Shown here piece after piece: positions 1 to 8,510 of a DNA stretch of 64,000 nt. Each line of letters opens with the position of its first letter. The stretch's first letter is position 1. Source of the stretch: Arthrobacter saudimassiliensis (GTDB lineage Bacteria; Actinomycetota; Actinomycetes; Actinomycetales; Micrococcaceae); assembly GCA_900016675.1 (NCBI GenBank), contig LN483070.1, forward strand, positions 868,001-932,000, written 5' to 3'. The notes under the pieces were generated by a model. The model made no database searches. It saw only the letters and a list, made by a program, of their open reading frames with translations, and was not told where the DNA came from. Position numbers and translations under genes: made by a program.

Positions 1-881
1 ACCTGCTGCCGCTCGCGGCCTACGACTTCGCCAACGGCGAGATCTACGTCCGTCCGGGAGAGAGCGTCCGCGGGACCGACGCGTTCGTGATCCAGTCCCA
101 CCCCGCGCCGCTGAACAACTGGCTGATGGAGCAGCTGATCACCATCGATGCCCTGAAGCGGGCCTCCGCCCAGCGCATCACGGTGGTCTCCCCGTTCTAC
201 CCGTACGCCCGGCAGGACAAGAAGGGCCGCGGCCGCGAGCCGATCAGCGCCCGCCTGGTCGCCGACCTGTACAAGACGGCCGGCGCCGACCGGCTGATGA
301 GCGTCGACCTGCACACCGCACAGATCCAGGGCTTCTTCGACGGCCCGGTCGACCACCTGATGGCCATCCCGCTGCTGGCCGACTACATCCGCACCCGGGT
401 GGATGTCTCCAACGTCACCGTGGTTTCCCCGGACACCGGACGCGTCCGGGTCGCCGAGCAGTGGGCCGAGCGCCTGGGCGGCGCCCCGCTCGCGTTCGTG
501 CACAAGAGCCGGGACCTCACCGTGCCGAACCAGGCCGTCTCCAAGCAGGTCGTCGGCCAGGTTGAAGGCCGGACCTGCGTGCTGATCGACGACATGATCG
601 ACACCGGCGGCACCATCGCCGGCGCCGTGCGGGTGCTGAAGGAAGCCGGCGCGAAGGACGTCATCATCGCGGCCACGCACGCCGTGTTCTCCGACCCCGC
701 GGCCCGTACGCTGGCCGAGTCCGGCGCCCGGGAAGTGGTGGTCACCAACACGCTGCCCATCCCCGCGGCCAAGCGGTTCGATCAGCTCACCGTGCTGTCC
801 ATTGCGCCGCTGATCGCCCGGGCCATCCGGGAGGTCTTTGAGGACGGGTCCGTGACCAGCCTCTTCGACGGCAAGGCGTAG
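1..881 (+). CDS. prs: Ribose-phosphate pyrophosphokinase, 5' truncated by window edge
   Basis: Makes PRPP from ribose-5-phosphate and ATP in the cytosol, for purine, pyrimidine, histidine and NAD synthesis. The reading frame is open from base 3 and 292 residues are visible; the family is usually about 315-330 residues, so only some 30 N-terminal residues are missing. Visible motifs include the FANGEIYV segment, the ARQDKK flexible loop, the VDLHTAQIQGFFD segment, VSPDTGR, and the PRPP-binding loop VLIDDMIDTGGT. A perfect 14-bp GC-rich hairpin follows the stop codon. Assignment is secure. Confidence 0.96.
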   Translation, partial: LLPLAAYDFANGEIYVRPGESVRGTDAFVIQSHPAPLNNWLMEQLITIDALKRASAQRITVVSPFYPYARQDKKGRGREPISARLVADLYKTAGADRLMSVDLHTAQIQGFFDGPVDHLMAIPLLADYIRTRVDVSNVTVVSPDTGRVRVAEQWAERLGGAPLAFVHKSRDLTVPNQAVSKQVVGQVEGRTCVLIDDMIDTGGTIAGAVRVLKEAGAKDVIIAATHAVFSDPAARTLAESGAREVVVTNTLPIPAAKRFDQLTVLSIAPLIARAIREVFEDGSVTSLFDGKA

Positions 882-948
882 CCGGCACACGACGCCGGAG
901 CAGCGCCCGGCGCCGGCTCCGCGGAAGCGGACATCGCAGCGGCGCCTG

Positions 949-997
949 CAGCAGCGGGCGGGATCCTGATACGTCATCGGGACCCCGCCCGCTGCTG
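949..997 (+). terminator. Hairpin downstream of prs
   Basis: Perfect 14-bp inverted repeat, CAGCAGCGGGCGGG at 949-962 and its complement at 984-997, with a 21-nt loop. There is no U-tract after it, which is common for hairpin-only terminators in high-GC actinobacteria. It sits 68 bp after the prs stop. Confidence 0.6.
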
Positions 998-1160
998 TAG
1001 TATGGATGGCGATGCCTAGGCGAGGGAGGCGTCCGCACCCGCGGACGCACTCCGTTATCGACGGTGGCCGGAACTCCACAGCCGTACCTGCACTGCAGGG
1101 CGGCGGTGTTCCGCGGTCCCCGCCCGGGCGACCCGGAACACCCACCATCAGGAGAACCCC

Positions 1161-1757
1161 ATGTCCGAGCAGAAGCTCGCCGCCACCGCCCGCACCGAAT
1201 TCGGCAAGGGCGCCGCCCGCAAGGCCCGCGTCGCCGGCAAGATCCCCGCCGTCATCTACGGACACGGCGCAGACGTGATGCACATCCTGCTGCCTGCCCG
1301 CGAGACCACCCTCGCCGTCCGCACCCCCAACGCCCTGCTGTCCATCGACGTCGACGGCGAGGCCCACCTGGCCCTGGCCAAGGACATCCAGCGCGACCCG
1401 ATCAAGCAGATCATCGAGCACATCGACCTGCTGACCGTCCGCAAGGGCGAAAAGGTCGAGGTCGAGGTCGCCGTGCACCTCGACGGCGAGCCCGCTCCCG
1501 GCACCGTCGTCACCCAGGAAGCCGTGACCCTGCTGCTGCTGGCCGACGCCACCAACCTGCCTGAGGCAGTCACCGTCTCCCTCGAAGGCCGCGGCGTGGG
1601 CGAGCACGTCCTGGCCGGCGACGTCGTGCTGCCCGCCGGCGTCGAGCTGGTCCTCGATCCCGAGACCATGGTCGCCAACCTGGCCGCTCCGGCCGTCACC
1701 GCCGACACCGAGGCCGAGGCCCCCGAAGGCGACGTCGTCGCCGAGAACGCGGAGTAG
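1161..1757 (+). CDS. rplY: 50S ribosomal protein L25/general stress protein Ctc
   Basis: Ribosomal protein that binds 5S rRNA in the large subunit. The 198-residue length fits the long Ctc form: an N-terminal L25 domain (about 1-95, with the EFGKGAARKARVAGKIPAVIYG start and the QRDPIKQIIEHIDL segment) followed by a beta-rich C-terminal TL5 domain (about 100-185) and an acidic tail rich in Glu and Ala. The ATG is preceded by an AGGAG ribosome binding site. The pth start lies 10 bp after the stop, so the two genes are probably cotranscribed, as is usual in actinobacteria. Confidence 0.96.
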   Translation: MSEQKLAATARTEFGKGAARKARVAGKIPAVIYGHGADVMHILLPARETTLAVRTPNALLSIDVDGEAHLALAKDIQRDPIKQIIEHIDLLTVRKGEKVEVEVAVHLDGEPAPGTVVTQEAVTLLLLADATNLPEAVTVSLEGRGVGEHVLAGDVVLPAGVELVLDPETMVANLAAPAVTADTEAEAPEGDVVAENAE

Positions 1758-1766
1758 TCTTCCCGC

Positions 1767-2351
1767 GTGAGCAGCAACACCTGGCTCGTAGCCGGGCTCG
1801 GGAACCCCGGGCCCGGCTACGCGCGCAACCGCCACAACGTGGGCCAGATGGTCCTCGACGAGCTTGCCGGCCGCCTCGGCGGCAGCTTCAAGACTCACAA
1901 GGCCCGCGCCCAGGTGCTTGAAGGACGGCTGTTTCCGGGCGGACCCAGGCTGGTCCTGGCCAAACCGTCCACCTACATGAACCTCTCCGGCGGTCCGGTG
2001 TCGGCCCTCGCCCGGTTCTACGACATTCCCGCTGAACAGGTCATTGCCGTCCACGACGAGATCGACATCCCTTTCGCCGCCGTCCGGCTCAAGCGCGGGG
2101 GCGGTGAAGGCGGCCACAACGGCCTGCGCGACATCAGCAAGGCCCTGGGCACCAAGGACTATCTGCGGGTCCGCGTCGGCGTCGGGCGCCCGCCGGGCCG
2201 CATGGACACCGCGGACTACGTGCTCAAGGATTTCGGCACCGTTGAGTCCCGCGAGCTGCCCTTCCTGATCTCGGACGCAGCCGACGCCGTCGACCTGCTG
2301 ATCCGCGACGGCCTCACCGCCGCCCAGCAGAAGGTCCACGCCCAGCCGTAG
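1767..2351 (+). CDS. pth: Peptidyl-tRNA hydrolase
   Basis: Cytosolic esterase that recycles peptidyl-tRNA released from stalled ribosomes. The protein has 194 residues, typical of bacterial Pth. The N-terminal [17 protein letters not shown] motif carries the catalytic His (His23) and the nearby Asn13; [11 protein letters not shown] and the HDEIDIPF plus [13 protein letters not shown] segments complete the active site. The start is a GTG, 10 bp after the rplY stop. It is the last clear housekeeping gene before the accessory stretch that follows. Confidence 0.96.
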   Translation: MSSNTWLVAGLGNPGPGYARNRHNVGQMVLDELAGRLGGSFKTHKARAQVLEGRLFPGGPRLVLAKPSTYMNLSGGPVSALARFYDIPAEQVIAVHDEIDIPFAAVRLKRGGGEGGHNGLRDISKALGTKDYLRVRVGVGRPPGRMDTADYVLKDFGTVESRELPFLISDAADAVDLLIRDGLTAAQQKVHAQP

Positions 2352-2848
2352 CAGGGCCGATCGGCGCCGGCCCCGGGGCGCTCCGAGCCCGGCGGCGAAC
2401 CGTCTCCTTTACCGGTTCCTGCCGGCTGCCGACAGGGAAACCGCAGGCACTGAACGGGTATGGCGCCGATTATTTCGGGTAGTTCTCCCGTGCATCAGTT
2501 CCGCCCGTGACCCGTTGTTGTGCCCCCGCCACCGTCCTACCATTTAAGGAGCCCCACAAGGTTCAGCACCACGGGCTCCGAAGACGGGGCCGGCGCCGGG
2601 AGGCCTCCGAGACTGGGCCACCCCCATCCCGGCGTCGGTCCCTTTTCGATGACTCGGCCCGGCCAGGCCTGCCAGCCTTGGCGCGGAACGGTTCGGGGCG
2701 CGCTGCAGCCCGAACGGCGAATTCCCGTTCATGCCAACGACCATATTTTTTTGTGGACGGCTTGCGGGCCAGCGCGTACTCTCATGCCAGCGGCGCTTCC
2801 GCAGCCAGCTGGGAGCCCCGCTGCGGCGAGCCGCACAGGGGGATAGGT
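2352..2848. other. Intergenic region before the LAL array
   Basis: 497 bp without a convincing gene. The frame of the next gene stays open back to 2507, but that extension shows no domain-like sequence and the good ribosome binding site is at 2849. A short 6-bp hairpin (2397-2402 with 2413-2418) and a T-rich stretch (2746-2752) are present. A TACTCT box at 2777-2782 is shared with the leaders of two other LAL units. Confidence 0.5.
2777..2782 (+). promoter_or_regulatory. Candidate -10 box of LAL unit 1
   Basis: TACTCT, 72 bp before the ATG at 2849, fits a TAnnnT -10 hexamer. The same hexamer occurs 62-78 bp before the first coding start of the other two LAL units (8401, 11403). No convincing -35 was found. 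Inferred only from recurrence and position. Confidence 0.3.
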
Positions 2849-5542
2849 ATGGAGATCGGATCCGAGCCGGGCGCTGCCCGGCTCGTCGGGCGGGGTGAGC
2901 AATATCGGGAGCTCATCGACGCCGTCGCGGGCGGCCGGTTGGGCGCCATCGTGGTCGGCGCTTCCGGGGTGGGCAAGACGGTCCTGGTCCGTGCGGCGTG
3001 CAATGAGCTGTCGGACCGCTACTGCTACTTCCACATCCGCGGCAGCACCGTTTCGGCCAAAACACCCTACGGCGCCATGGGGTGGCTGCTCGGCGAGCTC
3101 CCCGAAGGGCCGGGGCTGGGCCCCGTGCTCCTGCTGCCGCGGCTGCATGCCCATCTGCTGCGCCGCGCGGGAACGCGGACTCCGCTGCTCGTCATCGACA
3201 ATGCCGACCTTCTCGACCGCTCCTCGCTGTCCATCATCAGCCAGCTGGTGCGGGCCTTCTCCATTCCGCTGCTGGCCACCGTCGAGGGGATGTCCGGCCA
3301 CCTGGCCGAGTTCACTTCCCTGTGGTCGGACGGACTGGTGTCCCGGATCGATCTGGACCCGCTGACCAGGGGGCAGACCGCCCAGTTGATGGAGCAGCTG
3401 CTGGACGGGCGGGTGTCGGCCCGGGCCGCAGCCAGCATGTGGAGCGAGTCAGGCGGAAACCCGCACTACGTCACCCTGCTGACGCGTGAACAACGGGATG
3501 CCGGCACGTTGGTGCGCCGGGACGGAACGTGGGTGCTCGCCGCCCCGTACGTGCACACAGGCGAGATAGCCGAGCTTATGGCGGCCCGCCTGCGCCGCAT
3601 GACCCCGGGGGAGCGCAAGCTGGTGGAAGTGCTCGCCCTCATGGTGGTCCTGCCCCTGGACTCCGTGCTGCGGCTGGTGCCAGCCGAAGCCGTCGAGGCA
3701 ATGGAGGAACGGCGCACGATCGAGATCACCGCCACCCAGACGCCTGTCGTCCGGATCAGCATTGCAGCCTCGGCCGCGCTTGTGGCTGCGGCGGTCCCCG
3801 CCGGGCGCAGCCGGGAACTGTGGGAAGAGGTGTCCGCCCTGATCCGCCCGGAAGAGCTTGAACCCCCTGCCATTGCCGCCTACGCCGCATGGACGCTGCG
3901 CTGCGGCAGCCGCCTCGAACCGGCACTGGCGCTGGCCGCGGCCCGGCTCGAGAACGCCTCGGGCAACCCGGCAGCCGCGCTGCGGTACGTCAGATGTGTC
4001 CAGCCTGCCGTCCGGACCAGGGACACGGTGGTTGAGGAGGTTGAAGCGCTCACGCAGATGGGCAGGATCGTCGAAGCCTCCAACGCCCTGGCCGGATACC
4101 TTTCCGCCCCGGAGCCCCAGAATCCGGGGGACCGGGACTGCCCCAGCAGCCGGCTCGACCTGGTGCTTCTGCGGGTCCGCCTGGAACTGGCGGTCGGAGA
4201 TCCCGCACAGGCAGCTGTCATCCTCGAATCCGCCGCCAAGGACCTGGACGACGACGACGCCGCCCGGCCCATCGGACACTCCTCCTGGCACTCAGCCACG
4301 GCGGACCGGGCCCGGATCCACCTGGCACGTGCATCTCTCGCGCTGGACACCGGAGCCAGCCGTGACGCCGATCAGGTGCAGCTGGAGGTACTCGCAAAGG
4401 ACATCGGCAACTCCCCGTCGATCCGTGCAACCGCGTACGCCCTCCGCGCCGCCGTCCTGGCATCTCAGGGCGACGCCGCCGGCGCAATGGCGGACGTGGA
4501 CGCCGGTCGTGCCCTGCTGAGCGACCAGATGCCGGCGGCCGGTCAGGACGAGGTGTACCGGCGCCTTTTCGAGGCGTGCGTGCTCAGCGGGGATCTCCGT
4601 GCCGCCGCGGAGCTGTCATGGGACAGGCTCGCCCTGCCTCCGCAGCAGGCCACCTTCCGCGGCAGCGCCGGCGAGATGGCCCGCGGCCTGGCCGCGGTGC
4701 TCGGCGGACGGGCCGACGACGCCGTGGATCTTCTGGCAGCCGCCGTCGGCCAGCTGCGCCACCGGGATCCTGACAACCAGCTGCCGCTGGCGCAGGCGGG
4801 CCTTGCCTGTGCCCACGCGCTGCAGGGCAACGTTGTGCGTGCCCGTACTCTTGCCGGTGAGGTCTCACCCTTCAAGTACCGCCGGGGCTGGCTGATGGAG
4901 CAGCTGCGTATCCTGCTGCTGCTGCAGGCCGAGCTGGCCGGTACGGACGATGCCGTGACCGACCAGCTGCTGGCTGCTGCCCGCTACGCCCGCGGGCGCG
5001 GCCAGCCTGCCATGGCCCTGCTGCAGCTGTCTGCGGCCGCGGGGTCCGGCCGCAGCGATGTGCTGGGGGAAATCGGCGTCCTCACCGCAGAGATGACCGG
5101 GCCGTGGGCAGCTGCCCTGGGCGGCTATGCCTCGGGCCGGCACGGCGGCAACGCGGCGGCCCTTGTCGTCTCCGCACGGAACGCACTGGAGCTGCATCAG
5201 TACCTGCTCGCCCTGCACGCCGCCCAGGCTGCCCGGCAGGCGGCCGACGGTCCCCGCGGCGTGACAGCGCAGGAGGCGCGCAGCCTGGAAAGCGCGGCTC
5301 ACCGGGCCCTGCGACACAGCAACCGGATGGAGCACAGGCTGGCCCGTCTGACGGAGTTCGAACGGGACCTGGCAGGCAAGGCGGCAGGCCCGCTGACCAG
5401 GCAGGAGATCAGCGCAGCCCTGAACCTGTCGCCCCGGACCGTGGACTGGCACCTCGGCAAGCTCTTCGCCAAGCTGCGTGTTTCGGGCCGGGCCGAGCTG
5501 CGTGAACAGATGGACCTGGGGGGCGGAGGGCAGGATGGTTGA
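2849..5542 (+). CDS. LAL/STAND LuxR-family regulator, copy 1 (class I)
   Basis: Large ATP-dependent transcription regulator of the LAL (MalT-like STAND) type, 897 residues. Walker A GASGVGKT lies at residues 37-44, a PYGAMGWLL segment follows, and Walker B is LLVIDNADLL. A long alpha-helical, TPR-like middle is expected to hold the sensor. The C-terminus is a LuxR helix-turn-helix with the variant recognition segment SPRTVDWHLGKLF. The ATG at 2849 follows AGGGGG at good spacing. The next gene starts inside the 3' end (8-bp overlap), so copies 1 and 2 are translationally coupled. The ligand is unknown; location suggests control of neighbouring polymer genes. Confidence 0.85.
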   Translation: MEIGSEPGAARLVGRGEQYRELIDAVAGGRLGAIVVGASGVGKTVLVRAACNELSDRYCYFHIRGSTVSAKTPYGAMGWLLGELPEGPGLGPVLLLPRLHAHLLRRAGTRTPLLVIDNADLLDRSSLSIISQLVRAFSIPLLATVEGMSGHLAEFTSLWSDGLVSRIDLDPLTRGQTAQLMEQLLDGRVSARAAASMWSESGGNPHYVTLLTREQRDAGTLVRRDGTWVLAAPYVHTGEIAELMAARLRRMTPGERKLVEVLALMVVLPLDSVLRLVPAEAVEAMEERRTIEITATQTPVVRISIAASAALVAAAVPAGRSRELWEEVSALIRPEELEPPAIAAYAAWTLRCGSRLEPALALAAARLENASGNPAAALRYVRCVQPAVRTRDTVVEEVEALTQMGRIVEASNALAGYLSAPEPQNPGDRDCPSSRLDLVLLRVRLELAVGDPAQAAVILESAAKDLDDDDAARPIGHSSWHSATADRARIHLARASLALDTGASRDADQVQLEVLAKDIGNSPSIRATAYALRAAVLASQGDAAGAMADVDAGRALLSDQMPAAGQDEVYRRLFEACVLSGDLRAAAELSWDRLALPPQQATFRGSAGEMARGLAAVLGGRADDAVDLLAAAVGQLRHRDPDNQLPLAQAGLACAHALQGNVVRARTLAGEVSPFKYRRGWLMEQLRILLLLQAELAGTDDAVTDQLLAAARYARGRGQPAMALLQLSAAAGSGRSDVLGEIGVLTAEMTGPWAAALGGYASGRHGGNAAALVVSARNALELHQYLLALHAAQAARQAADGPRGVTAQEARSLESAAHRALRHSNRMEHRLARLTEFERDLAGKAAGPLTRQEISAALNLSPRTVDWHLGKLFAKLRVSGRAELREQMDLGGGGQDG

Positions 5543-8222
5543 GTGTGCCGCCGCGGGTCGGCTTGTCGGGCGGGAGCGGGAACTCGCGGCGCTGGCCGGG
5601 GAACTGCTGCGGCCGGGCAGCAGGGGGGCACTCATCGTGGGTGAAGGGGGAGTGGGCAAGACCGCGCTCGCCAATGCCCTGCTGCCTCAGTTGGAGGGCA
5701 GGCTCTCGATTTTCCGGGTCCATGCCTCGTCCGCGCTGACGAAGATTCCCTACGGTGCCCTTGCACCGCTGCTTCCGACGCTGGCGGACTCCGATGCGGA
5801 TTCGCCGCTTGGCGTGATGCGCGCCCTGCTGGAGCAGCTGGACCTTGACCGGGAGGCGCTGGATGCCCCGCCCCGGACCCTGGTGGTGGTGGACGACGCG
5901 CATCTGCTGGACGAGCCCGGCGCCGACCTCCTGTCCCAGCTGGCCTCCTCCGGACGGATACGCCTGCTTCTGCTGGCGCGGTCCATCCACCAGCTGCCGG
6001 CCGGACTGCCCGCTCAGGCATGGGACGGACTGCTGGCACGCTTCCGCCTGCAGCCGCTGACGCCCAACCAGGTCCATGAGGTCTGCGAACGTGTCCTGGG
6101 CGGGCCCCTCCTGTACACGAGCGGGATCGAACTGGCTGCCCTCAGCGGCGGCAACCCGATGTTTGTGCTGGCCCTGGTCGAGGAAGGACAACGGGCAGGA
6201 GGACTGCGAAACCACAACGGCGTATGGCTGATGGAGCATCGGGCGCTGCCCTCCGAGGGCCGGCTGGGCGACCTGCTAAGGGCCCAGCTGGCAGGACTGA
6301 CACCCCTGGAACGGGAAGCCTTCGAACTCGTCGTCCTGGCCGAGCCGCTTCCGCTGACCGCTGCGTTTCGGATGGGCCTTCACCGGGCGGTCGACGTGCT
6401 GGTGGAAGCCGAGCTGGTCACGCTGACGGAGGACAGTCCCCGGATCCTGAGGCCCCGCTATCCGCTGCACGCTGAGGTGGTCAGGCGAATGGTGCCTGCG
6501 GCACGCAGCACGCGGCTGCGCAGGGGGCTGCTGGCGGCTGCTCCGGATACGGCCACAGGAAGGCAACAGACACTGCGGCAGGTTTCATGGGCTCTTGACT
6601 GCGGCGAAGAGGTTGCGCCGCTCCAGCTGCTGCGGGCAGCGCGGCTCGCGAACAACGGCTTCCAGCCGGAACTTGCAGCACGGGCCGCTGCGGGAATCGA
6701 AGATCCGGCCCTTCTGGTTCCTGCGCGCGTCGAAAAGGCCCGGGCGTGCCTGCTGGCGGGCGGGACGGCTCAGGTGATGGAGCTTCTGGGGGACGCTGTC
6801 GAACAGGCGGCGGATCACCTTACCCTGCGCAACGCGGTCATCGCCGAGGCGACAATCCGGCTGCCGGGTGAGGAGTCAGCCGCCCGGTTGGCCGAGCTTT
6901 CCGGTCGCTGGGCGGCGGCAGCCGACCGGCTGGAGCCGGTCAGCAGGCAGTCTGAAACGGTTTCCGCCCGGCGCGGCGCCAGACTGCTGGGCTGCCTGGC
7001 CAGGCTGAACGCCCCCTCTGCGTCGACTGTTGAGCTCGAGCTCGATGCGCTGCTGGCAGAGGCACGCACCGCCGGCGATTCCGAGGCGGTGCTCGTTGCG
7101 CAAACCATCCTGGCGGATCTGTATGTCCTGTCCGGGCGGCCGGAGACGGCGCTGCAGCCTGCCCGCGAAGCGTTCCTCGCAGTCCAGGGAAACGGCGGAC
7201 GCTTCCAGAGCTATTACCTGTTCATCCTGCACCGGTACCTTGCCGTGCTGCTGTGGCTGGACCGATGGGACGAACTGGTGGAGGTGCTGGAACAGGACGG
7301 AACCCTGGCCCTGCGGGGCCAGCTGCAGCTTGGCGGAACCGCGGATTTTTGCCTGGCCGTGAGGAGTGCCCGGCAGGGAGACGCCGACGGTTCCCTGAAA
7401 CGGCTGCGCGTCGCCTTGGCCGGGCTTCGCCGACGTGACCCTGAAGGACTGATGACACTGGCGCTGGGATTTGCAGCCATCCAGGCAGCCCAGCAGGAGG
7501 AGGCGGAGCACGCGGCGGAGGTCGCAGCGCTGCTGGCCGCGGGCCCGCCCCGCGGACCGCTCCAGTACAGGCTGATCTGCAGGGGATATGTCGCGGCCGC
7601 ACGCGCATTGTCAGCAGGCGACAGGGACCTGGCGGGTCTCCACGCCGCGGCGGACGAGGCCTCGACAGTCGAGCAGACCGCGGCCGAATTCGATCTGCGG
7701 AGCATGGCCGTCCGGTTGGGGGACCTGTCCAACATTGGAACCCTGCTCAAACTCGCGGAGGGCTGCGAGGGCCCCCAGGCCGTGCAGATGCGCCGCTTCG
7801 CCCGTGCGGTGGTGGACCAGGACATCGATGAACTCCTTCGAATGGTCCCGGACGACCACCCTCCGCGGCCGTTCGCGGGCATTGAGCGGCAGTGTCTTGA
7901 GGAGGCACTCCGCCTGGCCAGGCGCAGCGGGGACCGGACGCTCAGCCACCGGATCCAGCGCAGAATTGCCCGTGGAACGCCGTCCCCCCGGACGGGCATA
8001 GCCACAACGCTGACCCGGCGGGAACGTGACGTGGCAGCCCTGGCGGCCCAGGGATTCCGGAATGCGGAGATCGCGGCCCGCCTCTTCCTGTCCGTGCGGA
8101 CGGTTGAGGGGCATGTCTACCGAACCTTCGAGAAGCTGGGGATCACACGGCGTGAGGACCTGCGGGAGGCCCTGGACCGGCTCGAGACCGGAACCGGGGC
8201 GGGCGAGGGACTGGACAGCTGA
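5535..8222 (+). CDS. LAL/STAND LuxR-family regulator, copy 2 (class II)
   Basis: 895-residue LAL-type regulator. Walker A GEGGVGKT is at residues 36-43; Walker B is LVVVDDAHLL, the DDAH variant shared only with copy 5. The PYGALAPLL segment also matches copy 5. The C-terminal LuxR domain has the classical layout LTRRERDVAALAAQG followed by SVRTVEGHVYRTFEKLG. The ATG lies within the end of copy 1 and is preceded by GGAGGGCAGG, a strong site for coupled translation. Overlap with copy 1 implies equimolar synthesis and possibly a heteromeric pair (inference). Confidence 0.85.
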   Translation: MVECAAAGRLVGRERELAALAGELLRPGSRGALIVGEGGVGKTALANALLPQLEGRLSIFRVHASSALTKIPYGALAPLLPTLADSDADSPLGVMRALLEQLDLDREALDAPPRTLVVVDDAHLLDEPGADLLSQLASSGRIRLLLLARSIHQLPAGLPAQAWDGLLARFRLQPLTPNQVHEVCERVLGGPLLYTSGIELAALSGGNPMFVLALVEEGQRAGGLRNHNGVWLMEHRALPSEGRLGDLLRAQLAGLTPLEREAFELVVLAEPLPLTAAFRMGLHRAVDVLVEAELVTLTEDSPRILRPRYPLHAEVVRRMVPAARSTRLRRGLLAAAPDTATGRQQTLRQVSWALDCGEEVAPLQLLRAARLANNGFQPELAARAAAGIEDPALLVPARVEKARACLLAGGTAQVMELLGDAVEQAADHLTLRNAVIAEATIRLPGEESAARLAELSGRWAAAADRLEPVSRQSETVSARRGARLLGCLARLNAPSASTVELELDALLAEARTAGDSEAVLVAQTILADLYVLSGRPETALQPAREAFLAVQGNGGRFQSYYLFILHRYLAVLLWLDRWDELVEVLEQDGTLALRGQLQLGGTADFCLAVRSARQGDADGSLKRLRVALAGLRRRDPEGLMTLALGFAAIQAAQQEEAEHAAEVAALLAAGPPRGPLQYRLICRGYVAAARALSAGDRDLAGLHAAADEASTVEQTAAEFDLRSMAVRLGDLSNIGTLLKLAEGCEGPQAVQMRRFARAVVDQDIDELLRMVPDDHPPRPFAGIERQCLEEALRLARRSGDRTLSHRIQRRIARGTPSPRTGIATTLTRRERDVAALAAQGFRNAEIAARLFLSVRTVEGHVYRTFEKLGITRREDLREALDRLETGTGAGEGLDS

Positions 8223-8377
8223 CCGTCTATCCGGCTGCGCCGTGCATCAGCTCATTGGCCGGATCCCTTTGCCGGGGGAAGCGGACGGGTATCAGGTCCT
8301 TTCGATCCCAGTAATTCCCGTGGGTGACCGAGGGAGCTACTTGCCGGGACGCCGCCCAAGACCAGTAGGGGTACTGG

Positions 8378-8406
8378 AGCCGCTGCACGTGCCGCGGCTG
8401 TACTCT
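8378..8406 (+). promoter_or_regulatory. Inverted repeat and candidate -10 box before LAL copy 3
   Basis: AGCCGC (8378-8383) and GCGGCT (8394-8399) form a perfect 6-bp inverted repeat immediately upstream of TACTCT (8401-8406). This is the arrangement expected of an operator covering the promoter spacer. The TACTCT box recurs before LAL copies 1 and 4. Confidence 0.3.
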
Positions 8407-8462
8407 TCCAACGGTGCCGGGGGGCGCCTGAGCGGTGATGGTCTCTTGAACCTAGGAACGTC

Positions 8463-8510
8463 ATGTCCTATGAGTGCCGGGTCGTCGGGCAGCCCGCCGG
8501 GACCGCCTGA
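8463..8510 (+). CDS. Possible 15-codon leader peptide upstream of LAL copy 3
   Basis: Short frame MSYECRVVGQPAGTA with an AGGA site five bases before its ATG. Its stop overlaps the ATG of LAL copy 3 as TGATG. The LAL gene itself has no good ribosome binding site at either possible start (GTG 8474, ATG 8510), so translation may depend on coupling to this leader. No similarity to known leader peptides is recognised. Confidence 0.3.
   Translation: MSYECRVVGQPAGTA

Noticed and set aside
2507-2848. N-terminal extension of LAL copy 1 (open frame from 2507)
   Set aside because: The extension is Arg/Pro-rich without domain features, and the only good ribosome binding site serves the ATG at 2849, right where similarity to other LAL proteins begins.
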